DNA from: Halovenus carboxidivorans
GTDB lineage: Archaea > Halobacteriota > Halobacteria > Halobacteriales > Haloarculaceae
Length of the DNA: 64,000 nucleotides
Direction: 5' to 3'
NCBI RefSeq assembly: GCF_009831575.1
Contig: NZ_WUUT01000003.1
Span: 184,748 to 248,747, forward strand
Position 1 is the stretch's first letter; each line of letters opens with the position of its first letter. The notes under the pieces are model-generated. The model was not told where the DNA came from and did no database searches. It worked only from the letters and a program-made list of their open reading frames with translations. The position numbers and the translations under genes were made by a program. This document shows, piece after piece, positions 15,463 through 24,666 of the stretch.

Positions 15463-16746
15463 ATGAGCTACTGGTCGTCGGCGACGTCGCGGCGTTGGCT
15501 GCTGTGGGGGCTGCTCGCGGCCTCGTATCTCCTGGTCAACACGTATCGGCTGTCGACGGCGGTCGTCGCCGAGCAGTTGATGGACGCCTTCGCGATTGCT
15601 GGGGCGCAGTTGGGAACGCTACACGCCAGTTTCTTCCTGATCTACGCGGTGATGCAGATCCCGACGGGGGTGCTCGTCGACTCCGTAGGGCCGCGCCGGA
15701 CGGCCGCAGTCGGCGGACTCGGAACGAACGTCGGCGCGGTCGTGTTCGCGCTCGCGCCGACGTATCCGGTGGCGTTCGCGGGCCGGTTCCTGATCGGACT
15801 CAGCGGCAGCGTGATCTTCGTCTCGATGCTGCGGTTCTGTGCGAACTGGTACACTGCGGAGGAGTTCGGCACGATGAACGGCGTGAGCTTCGCCGTCGCG
15901 GGGATGGGCGGCATCGTCGCGACGACGCCGTTCGCGCTGCTGGTCGGCGCGGCGGGCTGGCGGTCGTCGGTGATCCTCCTCGCGTCGGCCGGGTTCGGCT
16001 TCGCGGTACTCGTCTACCTGTTCGTCCGGGACTCGCCCGAGCGAGCGGGTCTCGACCCCATCGAAGGCGTCCCCGAACCGCCGCGTCCCTCCGGGGCCGA
16101 GAGCTGGGCCTTTCTGAAGCAGGTGGTCCGCGACCGCCTGACCTGGGCCGTCTTCGTGATCCTCTTCTGTGCCGGCGGAGTGAACCTCACGCTCTTCGGG
16201 CTGTGGGGGATTCCGTACATCCGGCAGGTCTACGGGACGACCGTCACCACGGCCTCGCTGTTCACGCTTCTGGGTGGCATCGGCGCGGTCGTCGGCCCGC
16301 CGTTTTTCGGCTGGCTCTCGGATCAAACCGGACTGCGAACCGAAATCGTCGTCGCCGGCGGCGTCCTCTACACGACCGTCCTCACGATCATCGCCGTCTT
16401 CGGTGACCCGCCGCTGGCGGTCGTCGGCGTCGCCTTCTTTCTGACGGGTGGGTTGCTCGGTGCGTTCGTGCTCACCTATCCGCTGATCAAGGAGCGCAAC
16501 CCGGACCGCGCGAGCGGCATCGCGCTCGGGACGATCAACGGTGCTTCCTTCCTCGGTGCGGCCGTCTTCCCGTCGGCGATGGGGCTCATTCTGGACTCGT
16601 ACTGGACGGGCGAACTCTCCGGCGGCGCCCGCGTCTACACGACGACGGGCTACCGGGTGGCGTTCGGACTGGCCGCCGTCGCCGCGCTGCTCGCGCTGTG
16701 TTGTGCCCTATGGCTCCACCGCCACGACGACGGGGCCGTCGCGTGA
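15463..16746 (+). CDS. MFS transporter
   Basis: This 427-residue integral membrane protein has twelve predicted helices. The loop after helix 2 has GVLVDSVGPRRTAAVGG, the G-x3-D-x2-G-x-R-x2 signature of the major facilitator superfamily, and the loop after helix 8 has GWLSDQTGLRTE. The pattern resembles the nitrate/organophosphate-antiporter-like branch rather than drug exporters. The ATG at 15463 has a well-placed SD and is preferred to the ATG at 15418. The cargo cannot be read from sequence, and no catabolic neighbour points to one. Confidence 0.85.
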   Translation: MSYWSSATSRRWLLWGLLAASYLLVNTYRLSTAVVAEQLMDAFAIAGAQLGTLHASFFLIYAVMQIPTGVLVDSVGPRRTAAVGGLGTNVGAVVFALAPTYPVAFAGRFLIGLSGSVIFVSMLRFCANWYTAEEFGTMNGVSFAVAGMGGIVATTPFALLVGAAGWRSSVILLASAGFGFAVLVYLFVRDSPERAGLDPIEGVPEPPRPSGAESWAFLKQVVRDRLTWAVFVILFCAGGVNLTLFGLWGIPYIRQVYGTTVTTASLFTLLGGIGAVVGPPFFGWLSDQTGLRTEIVVAGGVLYTTVLTIIAVFGDPPLAVVGVAFFLTGGLLGAFVLTYPLIKERNPDRASGIALGTINGASFLGAAVFPSAMGLILDSYWTGELSGGARVYTTTGYRVAFGLAAVAALLALCCALWLHRHDDGAVA

Positions 16747-16793
16747 ACGAGGGGGATCCAAACTGACTTGCCAGTGCCGAGTGAATGCGGGGT

Positions 16794-17813
16794 ATGGCAG
16801 AGACACACCACGTCTACAAGCTCGCGAAGCGACCGACGGGAACGCCGACCGAAGAGGCCTTCGACTACGTCGAGGAGGAGATTCCCGAACCGGGGCCGGG
16901 CGAGGCGCTCGTCCGGACGATCTACATGTCCGTCGACCCGTACATGCGCGACCGGATGCGGGCCGGCGAATCCTACGCCGAACCGTGGGATGTCGGCGAG
17001 CCGCTGAAGTGTGCGGTCGTCGGCGAGGTCGTCGAGAGCAACGGTGCGGGCTACGAGGCCGGCGATGTCGTCACCGGCGAGATGCACTGGGCGGAGTACG
17101 CGACCGCTCCCGCGTCCGCTCTCACCCAGATCGACCCGGACCGCGGCCCGCTGTCGGCGTATCTCGGCGTGCTCGGTATGCCCGGTAACACGGCCTACTT
17201 CGGCGTCAACGAGGTCGCCAAGCCGCGGGCCGGCGAGACCTTCGTCGTCACCGGCGCGGCCGGCGCAGTCGGCTCGGTTGCGGGACAGATCGCGAAGCTC
17301 AACGGCGCGCGAGTGATCGGCTTCGCCGGCTCCGACCGGAAGGTGGAGTTCCTCGAAGACGACCTCGGCTTCGACGTTGGAATCAACTACAAGAAGGTCG
17401 ACGACTACGGCGCAGCGCTCGCGGAGGCGGCCCCGGACGGCGTCGACTCGTATTTCGACAACGTCGGCGGTCCGATCACCGACGCCGTCTTCAACCAGCT
17501 CAACGTCGACGCCCGCGTCGCCGTCTGCGGTCAGATCTCGCTGTACAACGCGACGGAGGTGCCGACGGGGCCGCGAAAACTGCTCACCCTCATCCAGAGC
17601 CGCGCGACCGTCGAGGGCTTTCTGGTCAGCGACTTCAGCGAACGCTTCGACCAGTCGGCCCGCCAGCTCGGCCAGTGGGTCGCCGACGGCACGATCCAGT
17701 ACCGCGAGACGGTCACCGAGGGGCTGGAGAACGCACCCGAGGCCTTCCTCGGCCTGTTCGAGGGCGACAACATCGGCAAACAGCTCGTCCAGGTCAACGA
17801 GTACGAGGGCTGA
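16794..17813 (+). CDS. NADP-dependent medium-chain oxidoreductase (PTGR/LTB4DH-like)
   Basis: The 339-residue product has the family block YMSVDPYMRDRM near residues 44-55, a nucleotide-binding VTGAAGAVGSVAGQIAK (about residues 152-168) and the NVGGPITDAVFNQLN segment. These fit the zinc-free leukotriene-B4 dehydrogenase / prostaglandin reductase / CurA group, which reduces the C=C bond of enones and enals with NADPH. The ATG at 16794 matches the family start. It converges with the APH-like kinase gene, stops 3 nt apart. Probable role in detoxifying reactive carbonyls (inference from family). Confidence 0.9.
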   Translation: MAETHHVYKLAKRPTGTPTEEAFDYVEEEIPEPGPGEALVRTIYMSVDPYMRDRMRAGESYAEPWDVGEPLKCAVVGEVVESNGAGYEAGDVVTGEMHWAEYATAPASALTQIDPDRGPLSAYLGVLGMPGNTAYFGVNEVAKPRAGETFVVTGAAGAVGSVAGQIAKLNGARVIGFAGSDRKVEFLEDDLGFDVGINYKKVDDYGAALAEAAPDGVDSYFDNVGGPITDAVFNQLNVDARVAVCGQISLYNATEVPTGPRKLLTLIQSRATVEGFLVSDFSERFDQSARQLGQWVADGTIQYRETVTEGLENAPEAFLGLFEGDNIGKQLVQVNEYEG

Positions 17814-17816
17814 CGC

Positions 17817-18797
17817 TCACAGCGCCCGCCGGAGCGACTCACGGTGGAACTGCACTGCCGCCTCCCGGTCGACCGGCGGATATCCCGGATTCGTGACGAC
17901 CCCTCGGGAGTCGACCGCCGTGCTCGCGATGGCCGCGACGCGGTGTGCGGACTCGACCGCCGGCGGCGCTCGAACGGATTCGTAGCCGCGACGAAAGGCC
18001 GACCGAAGCGTCTCGGCGCGCTCGCGGGAGACGTACCAGTCGGCGACGAGATACTCGGCTTTTGCGTAGGACAGCGCCGGAGCGGCGGCCAGCGGCCCCT
18101 CCCAGTCGACGATTGCGGCCAGCTCCCCGTCGTCGACGAGCGCGTTGCCCGGTCGGAAGTCCCACGGGAACAGCCGCGGCGTCGACGAGTCGGCGGGCGA
18201 ACCCGCCACGACGGACCGAAGCTCCGGTTTCAGCCCGTCGAACTCAGACGGCAGCCGTCCGATAGCGGCCTCGCCGTAGGTCGTGAGGTACCGCCCGCCG
18301 TCTCCGGGCGGTGTCGACCCGTTGGTCGCGAGTTCGAGTCCGCCGGCGACGACCTCCCGCTCGGCTGAATCCACTCGAAGCGTTCCGTCCGCGGCCGAGA
18401 CGGGCCCCCAGCCGTCGAACTCGAAGGCCTCGTGAACCTCCGCGAGCGAGCGACCGAACCGCTCGACGATCCGTCGCCGGTCGCCGGACGCGAGTTCGGT
18501 GAACTCCTCGTGGAGGTCCGCCCCCGAGATTAGCGGCGTCACGAGCCAGCCGTCGCCGCTGTGCAGTGGCCGCGGGACGGGTACGTCGGTCCGCTCGGCG
18601 AGCGCGTCGAGCAGTCGACCCTCCGTCCGGATCGCGGCGTGATCGGCGGATCGCTGCACGACGACTGGGTCTGCGTCGACGAATCGGACGACCGTCGTCT
18701 GCTTGCGGTTGCCGCGGTCGAGCCGTTCCGTCTCCGTCACCGTCGCTCCTGGTCGAACCGTGTCGAGAATCCCGTCCAGCTCAGGTGTGTCGATCAT
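17817..18797 (-). CDS. Aminoglycoside-phosphotransferase/choline-kinase-like small-molecule kinase
   Basis: The product is 326 residues. The C-lobe has LFPWDFRPGNALV (about residues 207-219), which corresponds to the Brenner catalytic loop with Asp and Asn, and IVDWEGPLAAAPA (about residues 226-238), corresponding to the DFG-like metal-binding Asp. The N-lobe has VVRFVDADPVVVQRS. These place it in the APH/choline kinase superfamily. Substrates range from aminoglycosides to choline, sugars and homoserine; none can be assigned. Its ATG overlaps the stop of the upstream HAD gene by 4 nt, so a kinase and a phosphatase are translated together. Confidence 0.82.
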   Translation of the reverse strand: MIDTPELDGILDTVRPGATVTETERLDRGNRKQTTVVRFVDADPVVVQRSADHAAIRTEGRLLDALAERTDVPVPRPLHSGDGWLVTPLISGADLHEEFTELASGDRRRIVERFGRSLAEVHEAFEFDGWGPVSAADGTLRVDSAEREVVAGGLELATNGSTPPGDGGRYLTTYGEAAIGRLPSEFDGLKPELRSVVAGSPADSSTPRLFPWDFRPGNALVDDGELAAIVDWEGPLAAAPALSYAKAEYLVADWYVSRERAETLRSAFRRGYESVRAPPAVESAHRVAAIASTAVDSRGVVTNPGYPPVDREAAVQFHRESLRRAL

Positions 18798-19462
18798 TCG
18801 TCGAGAACCTCGTCGAGTTCTGTTAGCGAGTCGATGACATACTCCGGATGGTAGTCGCCGGCGTCATCGTCTCCGCGCAGCCACGCGACCGCCAGCCCGG
18901 CGTTCTGTGCGCCGGCGACGTCGTACCCGAGTGAATCGCCGACGTACAGCGCCTTCTCCGCAGGGACGCCGAGCGCGGACAACATCGCGTCGAACGGCTC
19001 TCTGTGGGGTTTCCGTCGCGAGAGGTCGCCCGCGTAGACGATTTCGTCGACGCGGTCGTGCAGGCCGAGCGCCCGGATCTTCGGCTCCTGGCGGCGCCGT
19101 GGCCCGTTCGTGAGCACGCCCACCCGGCCGACTGCTCGCGCCCGGTCGAGCGCGCGCTCCGCTCCCGGCAGAAACTCCACCTGGGAGTGATCGATCGTTT
19201 CGGCGAGGGCCTCTGCCAGCGCGATCGGGTCGATATCGGTCTGGCCGTACTTGGCGGCCAGCCGGGCGAATCCGGCGCCGAAGTAGCTGACTGAATCGTC
19301 CGGGTCCGGCGGGCCGTCCAGCGCCGCCCACAGCTCTTCCGGTCGGCCGAAGGGTTCGACACCGACACGCTCGAACGCTCGGTCGTACAGCGCTCCCGTA
19401 TCGTGGCTGTTCCGACAGAGCGTGTTATCGAGATCAAAGACGACGGCGTCGAACCGAGACAC
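18794..19462 (-). CDS. HAD-superfamily hydrolase
   Basis: From GTG 19462 the product is 222 residues, with the four HAD motifs: FDLDNTLCRN (nucleophile Asp near residue 9), VLTNGPRRRQEPK (Ser/Thr motif II as T-N-G), K in SRRKPHREPF, and YVGDSLGYDVAGAQNAG (acidic motif). It has a C1-type helical cap, like phosphoglycolate-phosphatase relatives. The GTG is chosen because it lies directly before the first strand; the frame continues upstream without similarity. It overlaps the APH-like kinase gene by 4 nt. Probably a small-metabolite phosphatase; the substrate may be linked to the kinase product. Confidence 0.88.
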   Translation of the reverse strand: MSRFDAVVFDLDNTLCRNSHDTGALYDRAFERVGVEPFGRPEELWAALDGPPDPDDSVSYFGAGFARLAAKYGQTDIDPIALAEALAETIDHSQVEFLPGAERALDRARAVGRVGVLTNGPRRRQEPKIRALGLHDRVDEIVYAGDLSRRKPHREPFDAMLSALGVPAEKALYVGDSLGYDVAGAQNAGLAVAWLRGDDDAGDYHPEYVIDSLTELDEVLDE

Positions 19463-19502
19463 GGGTAGACGTTGGCCGGAAGGCCCAAATCGGTTGCGGC
19501 TG

Positions 19503-20249
19503 TCACTCCTCGTTCGAGCCGCGCAGCATCTCCCAGAGCGCGACCAGCCCCTCCTCGCGGCTCGCACCCTTCGAGATCATCACCCCATCGAAGGTCTCTA
19601 TCGTCTCGGTCGGCGGCGGAGCGAGATGATCCATGTGGTAGATGAGCCGTGTCAGCCAGCCGAGCACCGCCGTCTGTCCGACGAAGACGGCGGCGGTGAC
19701 GAGCGTCCCCGGCGCGACGATGCCGACGACGAGGCCGACCCCGATGTAGGCGAAGGCGACGATCACGAGCAGCACCGTCACCGTCGCGAGGATGTCGTTG
19801 ACGGCGGTCATCCGGGCGTTGTACTCGATCCACTGGGCGTAGCTGCGGAGCAGTTGCTCCCTGAAATCTCGGGTGTGCTCGCCGTACTCGGCGGCGATTG
19901 CCCGCTCGATGTCCTGGGCATCGAGGCCGCCGCGGAGGTTCGAGGAGGTGTACGTGATGCCGGCGAGCGCGGTCGAGAGGAGCAACAGTCCCACCCCGAC
20001 GAGGATGAACACGTTCAGGAACGGTTCGATGGTGATCGCCGTCTGGACGAAGATCGATCCGCCGGTGACGACCAGCCCGAACAGCAACAGGTTCGCTTTC
20101 AGAATCTCGATCGCCTTGGCGTCGATCTCACGGAGGCGCTGGACCTGGTACTCGAAGGTGCGCTGTAACTCCTCGCGCGCCAACTCGAAGGTGTCCTGGC
20201 TGATTCCGGCCGGCGATGTCGAGGTCTCCGCCGGTTCGCCGTCGTCCAT
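19503..20249 (-). CDS. Four-helix membrane protein of unknown function
   Basis: This 248-residue protein has a charged N-terminal helix (about residues 15-48, ELAREELQRTFEYQVQRLREID) and then four membrane helices (about 50-68, 75-98, 155-180 and 185-207). A charged coiled region (100-150) sits between the second and third, and the tail is hydrophilic. No enzyme motif is visible. The ATG at 20249 is chosen because the upstream extension overlaps the divergent methylase promoter region. Its start is 97 nt from the start of the DNA methylase gene, so they share a bidirectional promoter region. Helix pair plus cytosolic coil is a layout also seen in defence-associated membrane effectors, but I see no specific match. 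Confidence 0.8.
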   Translation of the reverse strand: MDDGEPAETSTSPAGISQDTFELAREELQRTFEYQVQRLREIDAKAIEILKANLLLFGLVVTGGSIFVQTAITIEPFLNVFILVGVGLLLLSTALAGITYTSSNLRGGLDAQDIERAIAAEYGEHTRDFREQLLRSYAQWIEYNARMTAVNDILATVTVLLVIVAFAYIGVGLVVGIVAPGTLVTAAVFVGQTAVLGWLTRLIYHMDHLAPPPTETIETFDGVMISKGASREEGLVALWEMLRGSNEE

Positions 20250-20346
20250 AGCCCCCGATTCAGGCAGTCGGGGCCTAAAACTGACGGTCCCACCGGGGGG
20301 CGACCCGACAGCTACATTCCGGCGGAACCGTACGAACCAGTTGCGA

Positions 20347-22515
20347 ATGACGACCGGGATCGACATCGCGACCCTCGACCGCCGGAGCGAGCGATACCGG
20401 CGGTTCGTCGACCGCGCCCGCGACCTGCTCGGGACGGACCGGAGGTTTCAGCGCGCCCACGCTCAGTGGCTTCGCTCGCTCGAAGCGAGCCACGGACGGA
20501 TCTTCGAGGAGGTCTCCGGCGCGGCACCCGAGCGGGAGCTGTTCGTCGAGTCGCTGTATTTCGATTTTACCGTCAGCGGGCTTCTCGAACGTCTCGAAAG
20601 CACCCTCGGGGTGACCGTCACCACTCCCGACTCGGGGGGCCGTTCGGTCGCGCTCGAACCGCTCCACGAACGGATCGTCGCCAGTAGCGGCCTCGATCCG
20701 GTCGGCGACTCGATCACGGACTCGGCGCTCCGTGCCATCGATGTCGGGACTCTCCGAACGCTGTACGAGCGGATCGTCTCTCGGGAGACGCGGCTGGCGC
20801 TCGGGGAGTACTACACCCCGCGCGGCGTCGCCGAACTCGCGGTCGACTCGCTTCAGATCGACGATCCGGCCTCGGCCACGATGCTCGATCCCGGGTGTGG
20901 CTCCGGCGTCTTTCTGTCGGTCTGTATCGACCGGAAACTCGCCGCGCTGGCCGACCGGCCGCCGGCCGAAACAGTCGAGACTGTCACCTCCTCGGTCTTC
21001 GGGATCGATCTGAACCCGGTCGCGGTCAAGACGAGCACGCTCGCGTACCTCATCGCGCTGTGTCCGGTCCTCGACGCGGAGGCCGTCGAGACCGTCGCGC
21101 CGCCGGTGTTCCACGCGGACGCGCTCGGGCTGACGGGGACATCGGCCGTCCCGGCGGAGCTTTTCGCCGGGGTCGACTACCTCCTCGGAAACCCGCCGTG
21201 GATCACGTGGGATCGACTGAGCGAGCGCGTCAAAACTCGTCTCCGCGAGCGATACGTCGACGAACTCGGGCTGTTGCCCCACGGCGGGGCGGCCGCCCGA
21301 CTCGGCCACAGCAACGACGACATCTCGATCCCGTTCGTCTGGATCTGTCTCGACCGGTATCTCCGCGCGGGCGGGGCGGTGAGCGTCGTGTTGAAACGCG
21401 ATCTGCTGACGGGTCCGGCCGGAGCGATTCTCCGGAAACTCCAGGTCGGTGATCGCTCGCTCTCGATGAGTCACGTCCACGATTTCGCCGGCCTCGCCCC
21501 CTTCGGCAGCCAGGTCGGGGCCGACGCCGCCCTCTACACGATGTGGGCAGACACCGACCCGTCGTTTCCGGCGGAACTGACGGCGTGGACGGGTGAGTCC
21601 GTCGATTTCTCGACGCGGGCGGCGCTCGCGGAGACCGCCGACCGGACCGAAACTACCGTCGCGCCGCTCGACCCGGACGACCCCACCTCCGCGTGGATCC
21701 GGGCGGACGCCGAACGCGGGGCGCTCGGTCCCTGCGCCCACGAGATCCGCCACGGAACCAAAGACGACGCCGAGGCGGTCTTCTCGGTCGACAGGGATCT
21801 CCTCGACCGGATCGAGCCCGATCTGGTCTACCCTTACATCAAGTCCCGCCACGTCGTGAAATACGGCCTGTTCGGTCACGAACTCCGGTTAGTTCCCGTC
21901 AAGAAGGCGAACCAGGACAACGAGGCAGAACTGCGCGAGCGGTATCCGGAGACGTATCGCTACCTCGCCGACCGCCGCGAGCAACTGACAGACCGGGCCT
22001 CATCTTGGCTCGACGACGGCCCCTTTTACAACGTCTTCGGCGTCGGCGAGTACACCTGGTCCCCCTACAAGGTCGTCTGGTGTCGACTGGGGTTCAACCC
22101 ACACTTCGCGGTCGTCTCGACGGTCGAGGACCCCGACCTGGGCGAGAAACTGGTCGTTCCCGGCGACCACTACATGTTCATCGGGGCCGACGACGAGCAG
22201 GAGGCACACGCCCTCTGTGCGCTGTTGAACTCGGCGGTCTATCAGAAATCGCTGCGAGATATCGCCAGCGCGGGCAAATCGAGCCTCTCGAAGGCCGTCG
22301 TCTCCGAACTCGCGCTCCCGCGGTTCGAGGATCTGCCACACGGGGACCGACTCGCGGAGCTGTCGATGCAGGCACACGACATCGTTCCGGGGTACACGGA
22401 CCGGAGCAAGCGGGCGTACAACCAGCTCACCATCGAGGAACTCCAGCCCGTTCAGGCCGAAATCGATCGACTCGTCGAGGAGAGCGTCGCCCGCGGCGGC
22501 GCGGTCGAGCGCTGA
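20347..22515 (+). CDS. N6-adenine DNA methyltransferase (class gamma, type I/IIG-like), stand-alone
   Basis: The product is 722 residues. A helical N-terminal part (1-150) precedes the HsdM-like lead-in LGEYYTPRGVAELAVDSL (about 150-167). SAM motif I is MLDPGCGSGVFL (about 178-189), motif II is FGIDLNPVAVKTS, and catalytic motif IV is LLGNPPWITWD (about 278-288), the N-P-P-W form. The C-terminal 300 residues look like a target-recognition region, ending in AGKSSLSKAVVSELALPRF as in type IIG and TaqI-like enzymes. I see no PD-(D/E)XK nuclease motif and no restriction gene next door, so it may be a solitary methylase. It is divergent from the membrane protein gene. Confidence 0.88.
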   Translation: MTTGIDIATLDRRSERYRRFVDRARDLLGTDRRFQRAHAQWLRSLEASHGRIFEEVSGAAPERELFVESLYFDFTVSGLLERLESTLGVTVTTPDSGGRSVALEPLHERIVASSGLDPVGDSITDSALRAIDVGTLRTLYERIVSRETRLALGEYYTPRGVAELAVDSLQIDDPASATMLDPGCGSGVFLSVCIDRKLAALADRPPAETVETVTSSVFGIDLNPVAVKTSTLAYLIALCPVLDAEAVETVAPPVFHADALGLTGTSAVPAELFAGVDYLLGNPPWITWDRLSERVKTRLRERYVDELGLLPHGGAAARLGHSNDDISIPFVWICLDRYLRAGGAVSVVLKRDLLTGPAGAILRKLQVGDRSLSMSHVHDFAGLAPFGSQVGADAALYTMWADTDPSFPAELTAWTGESVDFSTRAALAETADRTETTVAPLDPDDPTSAWIRADAERGALGPCAHEIRHGTKDDAEAVFSVDRDLLDRIEPDLVYPYIKSRHVVKYGLFGHELRLVPVKKANQDNEAELRERYPETYRYLADRREQLTDRASSWLDDGPFYNVFGVGEYTWSPYKVVWCRLGFNPHFAVVSTVEDPDLGEKLVVPGDHYMFIGADDEQEAHALCALLNSAVYQKSLRDIASAGKSSLSKAVVSELALPRFEDLPHGDRLAELSMQAHDIVPGYTDRSKRAYNQLTIEELQPVQAEIDRLVEESVARGGAVER

Positions 22516-22560
22516 GTCGGGACCGACGGGTACACAATCCGTCGGGATCTACGGCCGCGT

Positions 22561-23577
22561 ATGAACGTGGATGTCGAGCCGGTCGAGGACGTGCCAGTCG
22601 AGGAAGACGCCGTCCCGACCGGTATCGATGCCCCGGAGTACGTCCTCTACGGGGGGAAAGGCGGGGTCGGCAAGACGACGATGGCAGCCGCCACCGCGCT
22701 CGCGAGCGCACGCGGCGAGACGCCGACGCTCGTGGTCTCGACCGACCCGGCACACTCGCTGTCGGACACGCTCGACGCCGCCGTCCCGGACGAACCGACA
22801 CGGATCCGGGATGACATCCCCCTGTTCGCCGCCGAAATCGATCCCGAGGCCGCCCTCGCGGAAAGCCCCTTCGGCGGGGAGTCGAACCCGCTGGCCGGGA
22901 TGATGGGCGATGGCCCCGATCCGCTCGGCGGGTCGATGCCCGGTTCGGACGAGGCAGCGGCGATCCGGCTGCTGCTCGAGTATCTCGACGATCCGCGCTT
23001 CGACCGCGTCGTCGTCGATACCGCTCCGACGGGGCACACTCTCCGGCTGCTCGAACTGCCCGAGATGCTCGATTCGATGGTCGGGAAGATGCTCGCGCTT
23101 CGCGAGCGGATGAGCGGTATGCTCGGTGGACTGTTCGGTGACGACGACCAGGAAGCACAGGCGGGTGTCGACGACCTCCGGGAGTTCTCCGAGCGCATCG
23201 AACGGCTCCGCGACCTGCTCCGGGATCCGGCCCGGACGGACTTTCGAGTGGTAATGGTGCCCGAGGAACTGAGCGTCCGGGAGTCCGAACGGCTACTCGA
23301 CCGCCTCGACGGCTTCGGTATCCCGGTCGGAACGATCGTCGTCAACCGCGTGATGCAGGACCCGACGGAGGTGGCCGATATCGATCCGGACTGGGTCGTC
23401 GCTCCCAACCACACCGACTGTTCGTTCTGTGCCCGCCGCTGGGAGGTCCAGCAGGAGGCGCTAGCTCGCTCCCAGGAGCTGTTTCGCGGACACACCGTCC
23501 GCCGCGTGCCGCTTCTCGCCGAAGAAGTGCAGGGAGAGCGTCTGTTACGCGTCGTCGCGGCCTGTCTCTCTGAGTGA
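22561..23577 (+). CDS. ArsA/Get3-family ATPase
   Basis: The product is 338 residues. The deviant Walker A loop GGKGGVGKTTMAAATAL (about residues 31-47), switch I STDPAHSLSDTL and VVDTAPTGHTLRLLELP are diagnostic of the ArsA/TRC40 group. A CSFCARRW segment near residue 286 gives the CxxC motif that in Get3 coordinates the dimer-bridging zinc. There is a single ATPase domain and no arsenite efflux partner (ArsB) nearby, so a Get3-like role in tail-anchored membrane-protein targeting is as likely as metalloid resistance. It follows the methylase by 45 nt on the same strand and is convergent with the alcohol dehydrogenase. Confidence 0.9.
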   Translation: MNVDVEPVEDVPVEEDAVPTGIDAPEYVLYGGKGGVGKTTMAAATALASARGETPTLVVSTDPAHSLSDTLDAAVPDEPTRIRDDIPLFAAEIDPEAALAESPFGGESNPLAGMMGDGPDPLGGSMPGSDEAAAIRLLLEYLDDPRFDRVVVDTAPTGHTLRLLELPEMLDSMVGKMLALRERMSGMLGGLFGDDDQEAQAGVDDLREFSERIERLRDLLRDPARTDFRVVMVPEELSVRESERLLDRLDGFGIPVGTIVVNRVMQDPTEVADIDPDWVVAPNHTDCSFCARRWEVQQEALARSQELFRGHTVRRVPLLAEEVQGERLLRVVAACLSE

Positions 23578-23585
23578 AGCGACCG

Positions 23586-24602
23586 TCACGGCTCCAAGAC
23601 GACCCGGAACCGCGCCTCGTTTTCGAGCATCCGTTCGTAGGCAGTCTCGACCTCGGTGAGCGGGTATGTCTCGATTTCCGGGGTGATGTCCCGGAGCGAA
23701 CTGAACTCCAGGGTGTCCTGTGAGTCCCGGGCGTGGCCGGATGCCCACCCTTCGACCCCGCCGCGGGTCCCGACCAGTGTCTGTCCGTCGACGGCGATCG
23801 GTTCGCCGGGTACCCCGACGACGACGACGCGCCCGTCGATACCGAGTCCTCCGAGGACGGACTCGATCGCATCACTTGCGGGTGCCGTGGCGAGCACCAC
23901 GTCCGCGCCGCCGAGTTCCTGGAGCCGTTCGGCGGGGTCCGTCTCGGTGGTGTCCACGAAGTGATCCGCGCCCAACTCCTTCGCTAGCTCGGCCTTGTCG
24001 GGACTTCTCGAGAGCGCGACGGTCTCGAAGCCGGCGGCGTGGGCGTACTGGATGCCGAGATGACCCAGCCCGCCGACCCCCTGCACCGCGACGAGGTCGC
24101 CCGGGTCGGCGTGGCTGTTTCGGAGCGCGTTGTAGGTGGTGACGCCGGCACACAGAAGCGGGGCGGCGTCGGCGGCGTCGAGCGCGTCCGGCACTGCAGC
24201 GGCGGCCTCGGCGGGGACGGTCGCGTACTCGGCGTAGCCGCCGTCGTACGTGAGCCCCGTCACGTCGCCGTTCTCACACTGGAGGAAGTTCCCTCGTCGA
24301 CACGGTTCACAGGTGAAACAGTGGCCGCCGTGCCAGCCGACGCCGACGCGGTCGCCCGCCTCCCAGGTCGACACCCCCTCGCCGACGGCGTCGACCCGGC
24401 CGGTGATCTCGTGGCCCGGCACCCGGGGGTAGGAGACGCCGGGGTAGGTTCCCTCCTTCACGTACGCGTCGCTGCGACAGATTCCACAGGCCTCGACCGC
24501 GATGCGAACCTCGCCCGGATCGGGCTCCGGGATCTCTCGGTCGACGACCTGGAACTCGCCACCCGCTTCCTCGACCACGACTGCTTGCATCGTTTCGGAC
24601 AT
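23586..24602 (-). CDS. Zinc-dependent alcohol dehydrogenase
   Basis: This 338-residue medium-chain dehydrogenase has ACGICRSDAY (catalytic zinc Cys, about residue 39), GHEITGRV (His/Glu, about residue 62) and the structural zinc loop with Cys in HCFTCEPCRRGNFLQC (about residues 93-108). The coenzyme site is GVGGLGHLGIQYAHAAG (about residues 175-191). It oxidises primary or secondary alcohols with NAD(P)+ or reduces aldehydes. I chose the ATG at 24602; a second ATG 12 nt later is equally possible. It is tandem with tiaS upstream, 64 nt apart, but no functional link is evident. Confidence 0.92.
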   Translation of the reverse strand: MSETMQAVVVEEAGGEFQVVDREIPEPDPGEVRIAVEACGICRSDAYVKEGTYPGVSYPRVPGHEITGRVDAVGEGVSTWEAGDRVGVGWHGGHCFTCEPCRRGNFLQCENGDVTGLTYDGGYAEYATVPAEAAAAVPDALDAADAAPLLCAGVTTYNALRNSHADPGDLVAVQGVGGLGHLGIQYAHAAGFETVALSRSPDKAELAKELGADHFVDTTETDPAERLQELGGADVVLATAPASDAIESVLGGLGIDGRVVVVGVPGEPIAVDGQTLVGTRGGVEGWASGHARDSQDTLEFSSLRDITPEIETYPLTEVETAYERMLENEARFRVVLEP

Positions 24603-24666
24603 GTTGAACGTATTCGTCCTCCAGCGAAATAATCCACACGCACGCCCTCCGTCCGCCACCGAACGA

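Noticed and set aside
22561-23577. Arsenic-resistance operon
   Set aside because: The ATPase is ArsA/Get3-like, but no arsB, arsC, arsR or arsM gene is nearby, and the CxxC motif fits Get3 equally well.
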